The translations under genes were made by a program, and so were the position numbers. Source: Gossypium raimondii (lineage: Eukaryota > Streptophyta > Magnoliopsida > Malvales > Malvaceae). Taken from it: a DNA stretch of 64,000 nt. Shown piece after piece: positions 42,350 to 53,785 of this stretch (position 1 is the stretch's first letter; each line of letters starts with the position of its first letter). The stretch is taken from the NCBI RefSeq assembly GCF_025698545.1, contig NC_068567.1:58905371-58969370 (forward strand), in the 5' to 3' direction. The notes under the pieces were generated by a model that saw only the letters and a program-made list of their open reading frames with translations, was not told the origin of the DNA and made no database searches.

Positions 42350-45300
42350 TCAATCAGCACATGCAGGTGATGAACTTGGTACTTTCTGACACGAACTAAG
42401 TTGCTGATGTATTACCTTGAATTTCTCTTTGAGCCTATTAATCTGCAAAATCACCATTCCTTATAACACGTCAATTGGAAACGAAGCATGCCAAGATTAA
42501 CATTTGTAAAGGACATTAAATAGATTTGGAATAATACCCTTTTGAGATCAATCTCTGTATCTCTCTTTTGTTGGCCCAAAGAGCGTCGCAGATTGCTGAT
42601 GTTAAATACATTATCCATGTCATCGGAAAATGCAGATTCTAGGTCTTCCCGGAGAAGTGCAGGTAATTTGTCCACAACTGGCATTAGAAGAAAGCAGTTG
42701 AACTGCAAAACATTGAGAAAAACAGTGAAGGAAAAAACCAAACCAGACAGTAATGACAAGTTAGTAAATCAAAAATGAGTGTTCCATTTATATGCATTTA
42801 GCTAATGAGAAATCAGCTTAGGATGGCAAGTGGCAACAATAGCATAGCATCAAATAATTAGAAACAAAATAAAAATAAGCAAACCTTTAGTTCAGCAGAG
42901 GCCAAGAAGTACTCTCTTATGCCATGAAATATCTGTTGTACCAATGCATAAACAATCCTTTCTGATGAAGGACCAAGTCTCCGGTTCCAAAGTGTGCTAT
43001 CTAGAAGGTCAGCAAGTTTTGTTTCTACTGTCTGAGCAGAAGAGCCTGAATCGATGCCTGAGGATAGAGGAACTTGCTTTATATCTGCTCTTGACTTTGT
43101 CTCATGCTTCTCTGCAGCAACAGACCCAGGCAATGACTCTTGGGAATTTCCAGGAGATACAGAATTCACTGCCACACTGGATTGCTCAGTTCCACCAAAT
43201 GAGTCTAAAAAATGACGTAGCCCAGCCCGATTCTGAAAATTCAACATATGGTGCAAGATGAACAGAGCAACAGCTCAGATGAACCAACAGATCAGAACAT
43301 ATGCATGTCATTCTAAATTCAAGAGTTGATGATAAATCCTAAAGCAACATGGAACAACCAGAAAGAAAATAAACCATCAAAACCATGGAGGAATTGCAAG
43401 AATTGTTTTTCTTTAGCAAGCAGTAACAGTAGACACATAATTCTTAAATTGGACATGTGAATCAGCCATGGCCAATTTCACCATCCAAGTCCAGAGATAT
43501 TAGACTTCTTTATAGTAAATTTTAAGATTAACTTTAGAGGCTTCACTTTCATGAAATAATATGTGCTCATAAGTAACTGACCTTGTTGTGGAGGGACCAG
43601 GATACGTAACGGGTTGTGCTTACTAAATCCTCCAAGCATCTGCAGCAAATATCAAACACTGGGTAATATTTGGTGATTAAGAGGCTCCATCATCTTTACT
43701 TTATTAATTATTAGAATGTATATTTATGGCTTAAAACGACCAACAACTTAATATGAGTCAACCAAAAAACACCTCCAAGCAAATCATTCTTTGTTCAGTA
43801 CCTCTACTAACAAAAAATTTATACGAATTATGGCAACTGGAATAAATTATCAAACCATGCATCGCAAATTAGCATTAACGAACATAATTGGGTTGCAATA
43901 AAGGAAAGTGACCTACTTCTCACGGCAAGCTCTTTCAGTAGATTCAGCAAAGTTGTTGAAAGCAGTAGCAACACGCCTGAGAAACACCTCATGGCCACTT
44001 AAAAACTCTCCATCTTTCTGTTGGAAATCAGGAACATTCAAAAGAATAAACCATAATAAAAGAAGTGCAATACTTAATTGCATGAGAGTCCTAGACTCTG
44101 GGGAAGGAAAAAAAGCTCACAAACCTGCATAAGATATATGGAGATAGGAAGTAATCTCTTCAGAATGTACAAGAGCCTACAACCCAACTACACAAGGAAA
44201 AAAAATATCTCATTTAGGACACTAGTAACAAAATCAAGCAGACAAAATCAAACTTTTATTGTCAAGTTGGTTGTATGATATGATGCCTTGCACCTTTTGA
44301 CCATGATACATCCTCCCCACTCATATGCCTAGAAAGTAATAACTCATATATCAAGTCAAGGACAACCACATAATGTCCACCTTTTTTTGCCTTATTACAA
44401 GTTTGGTTAGAGAGGTAAGAAACTGGAACAAAAGGATACCTTATTACAAAGCCAATGGCACCCGGTTGAAAAACCTATCCTTTATCTGCTTATCAAAGAC
44501 CCCAAGCAAACACATTCCTCTCCTAAATGTTATCAACCAGTAATTCTTGGTGCAAGAACTAAATGGATCGAGAATATAACTAAGAGGTTTTCCATCATTT
44601 CAAAATCTTAATTTTCAGGTTTTAAAGTATTTCGCAACCATTAATTGAGTTAACAACAAGAAAGCAACAGAGAAACATGAAAAGAAAAAGAATAACTGAA
44701 AGGTACAGATAGCTAATATCACTTTTCACCTGATGGAGGAAAGGTTCAAAAGTGTCACGAGCCTTTGAAACCGCTATAACACACGCTGTCCTGATTTCCA
44801 AAATAAAAGGTGGAAAAGAAATAATTAGAACTGTTCATTGCACATGAAATGAAAACGAACAATTAGCAACAGAAAGACGATAAGCCATAAGTAGATGCTA
44901 CCTTGAGTAATTTGTTCCATCATGAATATCTTCGACTCCACAAGCATTGACTATTTCTTCCCTTGTAATTGGTGGGCATTTTATCCCTCCCACAATAAAG
45001 CGGAATTCAGCCATGGCACGATGATATTGTGCACCTCCATAAAGACGCATTCCAGAATTCTAAAATACAATGAAACCCACATGAGCAGAATCTGGAAAAA
45101 TTTTCTAACTCGCAAATTTCCATCCGTTTTATGTATGGGAGGATTAAGGAAGAAAGGAAAATATCTTTTCTAAACCAAGAGATCTATGAATTCTATAGAA
45201 AAATCAACTTAATCTAGAGATTAAAGCTCAGGCCAAAAGAAAAGGATTGAGATTGAAGAGAAAAGCAAACTTGATTGGTACATTAGTATAACTAAAACAA

Positions 45301-48286
45301 GAAATACACTGAAAATTCCAGTTTTCAAGAATATTTGAAGTCAACCATCTCTTTAGCTTACAGGTATTATCTTTACTTAAATTAGAGATTATAAGGTCTG
45401 GCCAAACGATAGGATAGAGATTGAAGTGAAAAACAGACTTGATTGATTACATCATGGACATTAGTACAACTAAGACAAGAAACACATTAAAAAATCCAGG
45501 TTTCAAGAATATCTAAAGTTAACCATCTCTTTAGCTTACAGGTATTATCTTATATGGCAATTGAAGACCATCAGCACCCACGAATGCTCCTCCATTAGTT
45601 CTCTCATCTACTAGTGTTTCCCCTGTAATAAGTCACATTGCATTACTGTTAGTGATCCAACATCACAACTGAGAACAACTTAATTTATAAAAACAAGTGA
45701 TATCTTCCAAAGAAATATTTTAAGTACCAAATTTATCTGGAGGTGCAACAACTGTCCCTTTCAGTAGCAATGACAACTGAGAAATAAAGCGTATTTAAGT
45801 CAGAATGCATAACATGAACTGGAATGACAATTTTGAACTTAATGTCAATGTCTTCTGTATTTATTTGAATTTGTATGTAAAATTTCACTGGTTCAAAGGA
45901 ACGGTATTTAAATCCTGACATGACCTTTAAAGTGTCCCACCTTATTTGCAAAGCAAGCTGAAATAAGATACGCATGCAACAGACAGAAAGACATGATAAT
46001 ACATAAAAACCTTGGTTAGGAATAGATCATGAAAAGCTCTTCCTTTTTCCCTCAATTTCACTTCATCCAAAGTGCTGCATGTGAAGAAAATAACGAAAAG
46101 ATTATGGTGAAGAAGAAACTGAAAGCAACACAACCAGATATATAGGATTGAACCAAGCTCTATAAAACAATAATAATAACAGTAAAACCAATAATATATA
46201 TTTGATTCTGCACACTGCAGATCATCATCTTATTTAAGTGGTCAAACAGCTTTAATAAAATCCATCAAAATTGCTAAAAGAAAAAAGCTCAGCAAGAACC
46301 TGAGTTCTTTATTTATTTCTGTCAACTTTCTTGTGGTGCTGTGGTACTCCTTCTCAAGAAGTGGAATGATCGAAGGAACGCTATCCATATACCTTGCAAT
46401 TATATATTTCCAAATTTAATTTGCACAGTACAGTCTCAATATCCTTGTTTTAAGTTTATCTGAATGGGAAAAAGCAGCATCATACCTTTTCTGTAACAAT
46501 TCTTCTAGAAAATGCCTAAGTTTGCTTACACCTATTCTACTTCTTTCTTGCTTTGACAATTGTCGACCTAATTTCTCCTCCAAAGATGCTATGTCTTGCA
46601 CCTCTCTAGATATTATTGCCTACATTAGAAATCAAAGAGTGGGGAATGAATGGATCAACCAGGTTTAAATCCCAATACACCATAGTGTACAGCATCAAGA
46701 TAGTTAATATTTTAGATTTACTGACTACTTTAAAAAAAAAAAAATCCTTAAGCTCTTTGTGTTATGCCCGTTTAGGGATGACGCTTTAAAGACTTCCCAC
46801 AGAAAACTAGACTACCCACCATAAAACGAAGGAAACAAATATTAACAAGCACAAGTTACAAAAGAAGCAGAAACTTCTCAGTATCATAACCAACTCCATG
46901 ACTTTACTGCAAGCAAAAGCAAACCTGTTTAAACTCATCATTCGATCTGTAAACGGAGTCATGCTCGGAACCAACTCTTCCTGAAGGCACTGATGTAAAG
47001 AATGGAGAGTCACCCAATATGAAGCCATCAAGTGTACATGCAGGTGGAGAGAGAAAAACTTCCACATCTGAAGACCGTGCAAACTGAGGAATCTTGGTAT
47101 CAAGCTTGGTAGAGACAACAACAGTTCTTGAAAGCTCTGGATCAATCTAACCAAGTATCAACCAACAAAATGTTAAGCTATGCAACATCGTCAGAACCAA
47201 AATACAAAAATTTAAATGAATCAAATCCTTTCTTTGCAACTACAAGAGGTAGTTCATAACACCAGAAAACTAAACAGCTAAAGCTAACAGTATCTGTAAA
47301 TAGGAATGTCATAGATTATATTAGCTGCTAGATTACTTTAAAGCATTGCATCAACCAAACAACTCAAAAGTGCGTTGGCTTTGATCCTCGTAAGAACTAG
47401 TAACCTGTCTCACATTCTCAACCCTGCATTCTTTGAGCTAAAAAGTTAACACTTATAAGCAGTTGGCAGGAAAATTACATACTTGCATTACAACTCTTCT
47501 TGTCATTGCATTACTCCAGTCACTACAATCTTCGAGACATAATATAATGAACTCCTTATGCTGCATTTTTTTTCTCACTATGGACTCCACAGCACGCGCT
47601 TGGCTCTGCTTGAATATCACCGCTCGTCACCAGTACAACCATCACATTACAGAAATGTAAGGAACAAAATTAAGTAGAAACGCTTGGTGGGTTGAGAAAA
47701 CACCTGCAAAGCACGATTCTTTCGAGCCGGAGCAGGAGCAATAAGCCCAGGAGTATCAATAATAGTCAAATTGGGACAGTGTTTGTATTTCACTTTAATG
47801 ATGATTTCTTTAGCTGAGAATTGACATGGCTCACGTTCCAACCTCATATTTTCAGCTTCAATGTAGGCCTAAAATGGAAAATCACATTGATAGGTTCATT
47901 TTAAAAATTTAAACTCGAATTGCAGATAGAAAGAGAGAAAAATAATGGGAAAAGAAATCGTATAAGAAAACCTGAATATCGGCGAGAGACTTTTCGTGGG
48001 CGAGAGTGGGGTCATCGTCAGAGACGAGATGACACAATGGGACGTCGCAAAGAGGGTCGTAAGACATATGAAGAGTGATGGGCCGGCGAGTCTTTGTTCC
48101 GCCGCCGACGTGGTTGAATTGGAAGCCCATGAGTGCTTCGACCAACGCACTTTTGCCGTCCGTTTGGTGTCCAACGACTAACACAGCCGGCGCGTCGAAG
48201 GGAGCTTCTAGCTCTTGAGCTAGACCGTGAAGCTCGTTGTAGGCCTCGTAGAGAGTTGAGTGTGGGTTCAGTGTTTCTTCCTCCAT
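42350..48286 (-). CDS. ARC5: Dynamin-related protein ARC5/DRP5B (plastid division)
   Basis: ARC5 is the dynamin-like GTPase that forms the outer, cytosolic ring at the chloroplast division site and also acts in peroxisome division. Seventeen exons fit, all GT-AG: 47972-48286, 47704-47868, 47483-47605, 46925-47146, 46486-46619, 46300-46392, 46011-46074, 45728-45776, 45540-45622, 44902-45059, 44730-44790, 44125-44187, 43917-44017, 43582-43639, 42885-43232, 42538-42702 and 42350-42442. They sum to 764 residues in frame. The GTPase domain shows the P-loop GHQTDGKSALVEAL, GGTKTRRP (switch I), DTPGLIAPAP and VSTKLDTK. The middle region has REEIVNACGVEDIHDGTNYS. The C-terminal effector-like part has LADLLDSTLWNRR, SSERIVYALVQQIF and LPALLREDLESAF. 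The start MEEETLNPHSTLYEAYNELH is shorter than in Arabidopsis but keeps the conserved LYEAYNELH. Intron 9 contains a tandem duplication. Confidence 0.95.
45210..45551. repeat. ~170-bp tandem duplication at the exon 9/intron 9 border of ARC5
   Basis: Copy A (about 45,210-45,374) and copy B (about 45,380-45,551) share AGAGATT, GGCCAAA, GATTGAAG, ACTTGATTG, GACATTAGTA-like words, TTTCAAGAATAT and CCATCTCTTTAGCTTACAGG. Copy B reaches into exon 9; copy A is the duplicate, lying in intron 9. It therefore contains a second copy of the last 12 bases of exon 9 (minus strand AAGATAATACCT) with its donor GTAAGC. Confidence 0.85.
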
Positions 48287-49494
48287 TTCAGTTTCTATTT
48301 TACTTGCTTAGTCCTAAGCTCTGCTTCACAGTAGTCACTGTAGGGTGAATGAAAGCGAAACTACCTTTTTTTGGCTTTCAGCTTAGCGGAAATGGATGAC
48401 TTGAATGCGCTATTCGTCAAATCTTCACCGCAATCCCCCTGGATGATGTGCCACACGGCAGAATTTTATTGTTGTGTTTTTTTCTTTTTCCAGCTAATTG
48501 GGGTTTATGACTGATATTTCAATTTATTTTAATTGTTTTACCATCAGGCATCAATTCACCCTTCATTTGGTTATTAAATTATTAAACCATATTTTTATAT
48601 ACAGATTAAGAGCGATCATCATCTTCTATGTTTTTGTCTTTTATTTATACGATAAATCCATAAATTTGGGAAATTATTTAGTACAATTTCGTGAAATTTG
48701 TAGACTTCACAAGTAAGGTTAAGTCTGACAAGTATCTTATAGAGTGTAATAAAATATTTAAAAATACATGTTAATTTTGTAAAGTTGTTTGTTAATATAT
48801 CGTAATTTGATATGTCAAATTAAGCTCTTTAAAACACTCTACGAGCTTATTCTCAAGCAATTTAAGTATTATTTTCTATATTTTTGTTAATCTTTTGTTT
48901 TAACCATGGGGAACATAACAAGATGTTTGAGTTGTTGTAGAGAGGTGACAATAGTCTAACCTCGAGGAAAATAATATTCAAGGTGTGTGTCACAATACTG
49001 ATGCTATGGAAGTCGCGACACCAAGTCCCTTTACCTTGAGGGTGTAAAACTTTAACAAGAAATCAACCTAGAGCCGATTGTCGAAAAAGTCGAGACACCA
49101 AGCCTCCAAGATCGTGATATACTTGAAAGTGTTAGAAGTGGAAAAATTGTGGTCAACACCAGTAATGCCACGACACCAAAGAACCCCCACAACCACTAGT
49201 GCACCACTGTTAAGGATGCTGTGATACTCAAGCCTAGGTACAGTGAGACCGAAGCCTGACAGGTGAAAAACTGCAAAGGCAATATTTTGTCCAAACAAAC
49301 TTTAAGTCACTTTTCACTACTTTATAAACTTTCAAGGAAAGATTTTTGTTACCTGAACATCTAAATTTATAAATTACTTGAGTTGGATTTAAAAAAGAAT
49401 TGAATTTGAACTATCAAAGGGAGAAGAACTTAAATAAACTAATACTTTAGACAAATAATTCACAAGTCTAATCTAACCTTTTTTTTATATACAT
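48287..49494 (-). promoter_or_regulatory. Upstream region of ARC5 and old repeat DNA
   Basis: The first 150 bp or so is probably the leader and core promoter. 48,960-49,320 is GC-richer with a spaced repeat motif (see the separate entry). I see no gene. Confidence 0.35.
48990..49235. repeat. Spaced CGAGACACCAA motif (~77-bp period)
   Basis: GTCGCGACACCAAGTCCC at 49,012, GTCGAGACACCAAGCCTCC at 49,089 and GCCACGACACCAAAG at 49,166 are spaced about 77 bp apart. A weaker form (GTGATACTCAAGCC) is near 49,213. The sequence between them is not clearly repeated. Possibly part of a retrotransposon LTR. Confidence 0.5.
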
Positions 49495-49916
49495 GTGCGG
49501 ATGAATTAAGACAAAATGTCGTTTTTTTTAATATTTGTGGGACTAAGCTGCTTTTTTGAATATTTCTAAGATTAGGCCGATTTTTGAAAATGCGCTGAGC
49601 TGGATGCATTTTCAGCATAAGTTGCAAGAAAACGCTTCCAGCTGAACACGCTTTGCTGCTTTATCAGCAAAACACTTCTAGCTGGACACTTTTTTCCTAA
49701 TGGCTACCTTCAACAGGCAAATTCTAACGACTACTTCCCCCACCCCCCATGGTAAAAAAAAGACCTATTTAAAAGCCTCTCTATTCCCTTTTTTTTTTTT
49801 TTCAATTCACTCTCAATTCTCTTTCAATTCTCTCTAATTCTTTCTCAATTCACTCTCAATTTTCTCACTTTTTATTAAATCTGTCTTAAGTTTTTTTATT
49901 ATTTAATTTTGTGTTA

Positions 49917-50330
49917 TGAAATTTAATCGTTTTTTTATTCTCAATGATCAATTCTCTTATTTGTTTAATGACAACCACATTTCGGCCTTCCAATTGCAAA
50001 TGGTAAGAATATATTTATATTATTTTTAATCTAATTTAATTACATTATTAAGTTGTTATACTAAAATTTAAAATTTCGCATGTTTTTTATAATTAGGTGG
50101 AAGATTAGATTTTGGAGACATATATTCGCAATCTATCTGCTCCATCCATCGGCTTTAATCAAACCATACTTGAGAGAAGCAGGATTCTTTCACGTGGCTC
50201 GTATGCTTGGGGGTGTAAATTGGATCCCACACTTGCCAACGCGTTGGTGAATAGATGGAGACCTGGGACCCACATATTTCAACTTCTATGCGGCAAGTGT
50301 ACAATCACCCTGGAGGACGTGCAATTACAA
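49917..50330 (+). pseudogene. PMD (MAIN-like) gene fragment, frameshifted
   Basis: Exon 1 (about 49,917-50,002) ends with NDNHISAFQLQM at a GT donor, matching the exon 1 end of the PMD gene at 19,447. Exon 2 starts near 50,098 and has a TAG almost at once (50,106). It continues ILETYIRNLSAPS, loses frame around ACTTGAGAGAAGC, and regains it at GCKLDPTLANALVNRWRPGT and CGKCTITLEDVQLQ. Similarity stops at about 50,328, where the opposite-strand MURA-like fragment ends. Confidence 0.7.
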
Positions 50331-50331
50331 T

Positions 50332-51063
50332 TCAAGTGTACAACCCCCTAGCAAGTCCAGGGTCTTCATCGGTGAAGGTTGTAGGGAGTACATCATCCTT
50401 TCTTGTATAGTTGTCGGTACAACCAAAATCACCTATGGATTGCCAATCGGTGTAACTTGATGACATACCCCTGTAAGTATCCCCAGGGTAGAACATCGGA
50501 CTCGCGAAGTTGAAATCAAAACCACTAACAGAGTATGGTGCTGGAGTGTAGAAGTCTCGATTACTGCCATACCCCGACTGTTGGACGTTTTGTCTGTCGC
50601 AATAAAAATCTAGGGATGAAATCGATGAGTGTTTTCCCATTGATGATTCCAGGATATCATAATGAGAGCTTTCTAACAAAGTCGTGAACCCACTGCACAA
50701 CCATGTCGTTGGACTCTCAGCTTCCTCTTTTGTTCTAACCTTTCGAATTGGAACAGATATCGACCTCCGTTTGGCTTCACTTGTGTTGCCAAACTCCGCA
50801 TATAACTCGAGTATCGGGCCTTCGACATCAAAAACCTCATATTTGACGGGGTTTGTCGACGCTAAATATCTATATTTCAAGGACGATACTCTCATCTAGG
50901 TGGATCCAATGATTTTCTGCCTAATTCTTCTATGGAGTTTCGACAATTGTATGTTCAAGTTGAAAGCCAACCGTGCTGTGTACACTGATGAAAAAATGAC
51001 TTTAACATCGATGTCACAAATTGCACCGTTGTAATAAACAATAGAATTAACTCGTCTACTCAT
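50332..51063 (-). pseudogene. MURA-like transposase N-terminal region with one internal stop
   Basis: From an ATG at 51,061-51,063 the frame reads MSRRVNSIVYYNGAICDIDV, RLAFNLNIQLSK and RRIRQKIIGS. It meets a TAG at 50,896-50,898 and goes on from MRVSSLKYRYLAS for 187 residues. The first 66 residues match the fragment at 9-209. The later part has a Tyr/Ser/Gly/Asp-rich linker (SVSGFDFNF, GDTYRGMSSSYTDWQS, RKDDVLPTTFTDED) of the kind found between the N-terminal domain and the zinc-finger/catalytic part of cotton MULE transposases. The catalytic domain is missing. Confidence 0.6.
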
Positions 51064-52209
51064 TTTGAACCAAATAACTTATTTCACATGTTTAAAACAA
51101 AACATTATGCAAAAAAATAAATAGTAATTATCCATTAACAACAAAAATTGAAACTTACTTGATATAATTACGTGTTTGCTCAAAATTTTTCCTTATCGAA
51201 TGTCTTGCGAAATTCACCTTCTTGCGTTTCAGTATGCTCAAATTTTCCTTATGGCGTCACCAGCTAAACTCCTAATCCATTTATACAACTTTTGCCTCAG
51301 TAGCATGACCTGCAAAAATATTATCCCAAGAATCCCAGGATATTTGAAGGATTCTCGCGTGAGGAAATGTTTCAGGGCGGGTTGATAATAGGAGAGTAAA
51401 AGCACTCCCTGCAAGACGCATTTTGAGTAAATTGGATTGGAAGTGCGCCCTATTGGACGCGTTTTCAGTGACATGTAAATTTACTACTTAAATGTAAATT
51501 TAAATGATTTGACAATATTTTTTAATATAAAAATATTTATTATAATAAAATTGATAATAAATTACGGATATTGAAATTAAAACATTAACAATAAATATTT
51601 CATTTATAAAAGAATAAACTTAATTTTCTTGATATTTATACTGGTCTTCTTTCCTAAAATAAAAATTTTGCGTTGATTTTTTTTTCTTTTAATTTTAATG
51701 CTTTTATAAATTACTTTATTGTTAATTATTAAAATGAATGTTGGATTGATCGTTTTCAATCTTCAAATCGTAAAATCAATATTGAATGACAAATTTCAAT
51801 AGAAATCATTGGCAAAATTCAATCAAATTTAAAGTTTAATTGTAAAATTCAAACAAATCAAAAGGAAGAGTATCAAATTTGTCCTTAATTTCAAATTACA
51901 ATAAAAAAATGAATTAAAATAAAATATTTTGACAAATTTTAATAATATCTACTTAATTTCAAATTTTAATAATATTTTGACTCGACCAATAAATACCTCT
52001 AATCATGAAAAGAAAATTCTCGCATCAACTTTGGCATAAAACAATTAGGGTCATTTAGATCACAAAATATTATATTATCGATGAAATCTTACATTCTCTA
52101 ATCACATGATCGCGTTTGGTTCAACAAACATTACCTTTAGTTGATAATATAATATTATCAACAATGCCAAATTTTAGTAATATAGGGATAATCTTAATAC
52201 CATATGTTT

Positions 52210-52375
52210 ATGGGTAATTATTTGATACACCACTAGTGGAGAGTTTTCAACTCCACCAATAAAAATATAAAAAAATAATTACCTAAATAAATATAATACT
52301 TGTTAGACCTTTGATCCATTTGTAAAATTTAAAAACTCTATTGATAATATATCAAATAATTTTCCTACCTTTAAA
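52210..52375. mobile_element. ~165-bp MITE (GGGTAATTATTTGATA ends)
   Basis: The left end GGGTAATTATTTGATACACC is mirrored by the right end (inverted GGTAGGAAAATTATTTGATA). The inner words GGAGAGTTTTCAA and ATAGAGTTTTTAA also pair. Confidence 0.6.
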
Positions 52376-52867
52376 GTTATTCGGTAATTTTATTGTATTT
52401 ATTAAGTAATCTTGTGAGTTTAATCCATTTTCATGAAAACAAAATACTAAATGTTAATGAATCAAATTCTATTTTTTTCTAATATTTTCTTTTAATTAAC
52501 GTTTCAACTTTATTTATTTATTTATTATAAATGAGATTTGTCTACTACTATTATCATTATATAATTACATTCCATCGATTATAGTATATTAATTTTTACA
52601 AAATTGAAAAGATTCATTTACATCAAGATAAAACTCAAGTAATTTTATATATTTTTGTAGCTTTTCTATGATTAATATTGTAACAATCCAATCGTTAAAT
52701 TTACTAATATAGTTAAACTTGTCATGCATGTAAAACTTTATCTTAATTTGATATCTCTATTATATAGGTTCAAAATATTACCTTTATTAATATATATTTA
52801 ATGATTGAAAATTTAAAATTAAATATGTAGATAGACATTTTTAATTTACTCCAAAAAGAATTGATAC

Positions 52868-52965
52868 AATATTTGGGGTAGGGAATGGGGTAAAACTAGG
52901 TTTGAACTCATGCCAAATGGGCATCTGACAAGAGCTTTAACCACCGCTTCATACAAGTCAAGATT
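52868..52965 (-). mobile_element. tRNA-derived SINE head, minus strand
   Basis: Read inverted: GCGGTGGTTAAAGCTC (A-box-like), then CATGAGTTCAAACCTAG (B-box-like, close to GGTTCAAATCC). Only the tRNA-like head is clear; the body is not delimited. Confidence 0.4.
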
Positions 52966-53092
52966 AATTTAGTCAAAGTTTAACATACATAATCTACAAA
53001 AATATATAAAACATGATAGTCAAATTGTTAACATATCAATAAATATTTTTGTATTATCTTATATTCTATTAACTAAATAATAAAATTACCGG

Positions 53093-53200
53093 TTGAGTCT
53101 TAGCTTGATTGGCATTGACATTGTTATCCGTACAAGAAAACATGGATTCAAGTGCATAAATCAAATAAGATAACTTGTCAGTTAAGTAATCTAAACAAAG
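53093..53200 (+). mobile_element. tRNA-derived SINE head, plus strand
   Basis: GAGTCTTAGCTTGATTGGCA (A box TTAGCTTGATTGG) is followed 30 bases later by ACATGGATTCAAGTGC (B box). This pair is a common SINE head in dicots. The 3' end is not defined. Confidence 0.5.
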
Positions 53201-53785
53201 AGTAATCATATTACCAAACGTAATCAAACATTTCTATAACCCAAACACCCCTTAAAACGCTACTATCTTAGTTGTCAGAACAAAAATTAAGTGGAAGATC
53301 TTCAAGTCATGAGCCGCTAAGTGAGCTCTGAAATGAAAGTACAAACAGCAATAACCAAGATGTAGAGCTAGAAATAAGCCAGGGTGCCCAAAAAAATAGT
53401 ACTTGAACAAATACACTAGAACCTGGAAAGAAAGTTGATTAATGTTTCTGTTACTGTTGCTGTTAAACAGTTAGACAGTAGCAACTAACTCACGAGAAAT
53501 CAATCTTTCTCTGAAAATTCCTTTTAGTTTTCCTTTATTTTCTCAGTATCCAAACATAATCCTTGACTCGTTTATCAAGAATCTAACAAATCTGACCGAA
53601 AATTAGAACAAAAAAAAAAAAACTTTATGGTCTTGGTTTGTAAGTTCTACTGTAATGGTTATGGAAAGCTGTTTATGTTTACTCCTCAATGTTGAGTAGA
53701 TGGCCAAAATTTCTACAGTTTGGTACTAATAGCAAGAAAATATTGATTATACCTTGATCCAAAGCTGAGAATCAAAAAGAGATCA

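Larger units (their letters stand above)
49495..51475. mobile_element. MULE copy 3 with convergent PMD and MURA-like fragments
   Basis: Left subterminal DNA has GCGCTGAGCTGG, GCTTCCAGCTG and CACTTCTAGCTGGACAC words. Right subterminal DNA has CCCTGCAAGACGCATTTT and CCCTATTGGACGCG. These mirror the arrays of copies 1 and 2 but with a CCAGCTGG-like core in place of CCACGT. Between them lie a PMD fragment (plus) and a MURA-like fragment (minus) meeting near 50,330. Exact termini and target duplications could not be fixed. Confidence 0.55.
51476..53785. other. AT-rich intergenic region with small repeats; 3' flank of the CCCH gene
   Basis: Apart from the MITE at 52,210 and two SINE pieces (listed separately), I see no gene. 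The last 400 bases or so (53,330-53,785) are probably the 3' UTR and flank of the minus-strand CCCH gene. Confidence 0.45.

Noticed and set aside
47896-48174. Short frames on both strands over ARC5 exon 1
   Set aside because: Shadows of the real exon, which has intact GTPase motifs.
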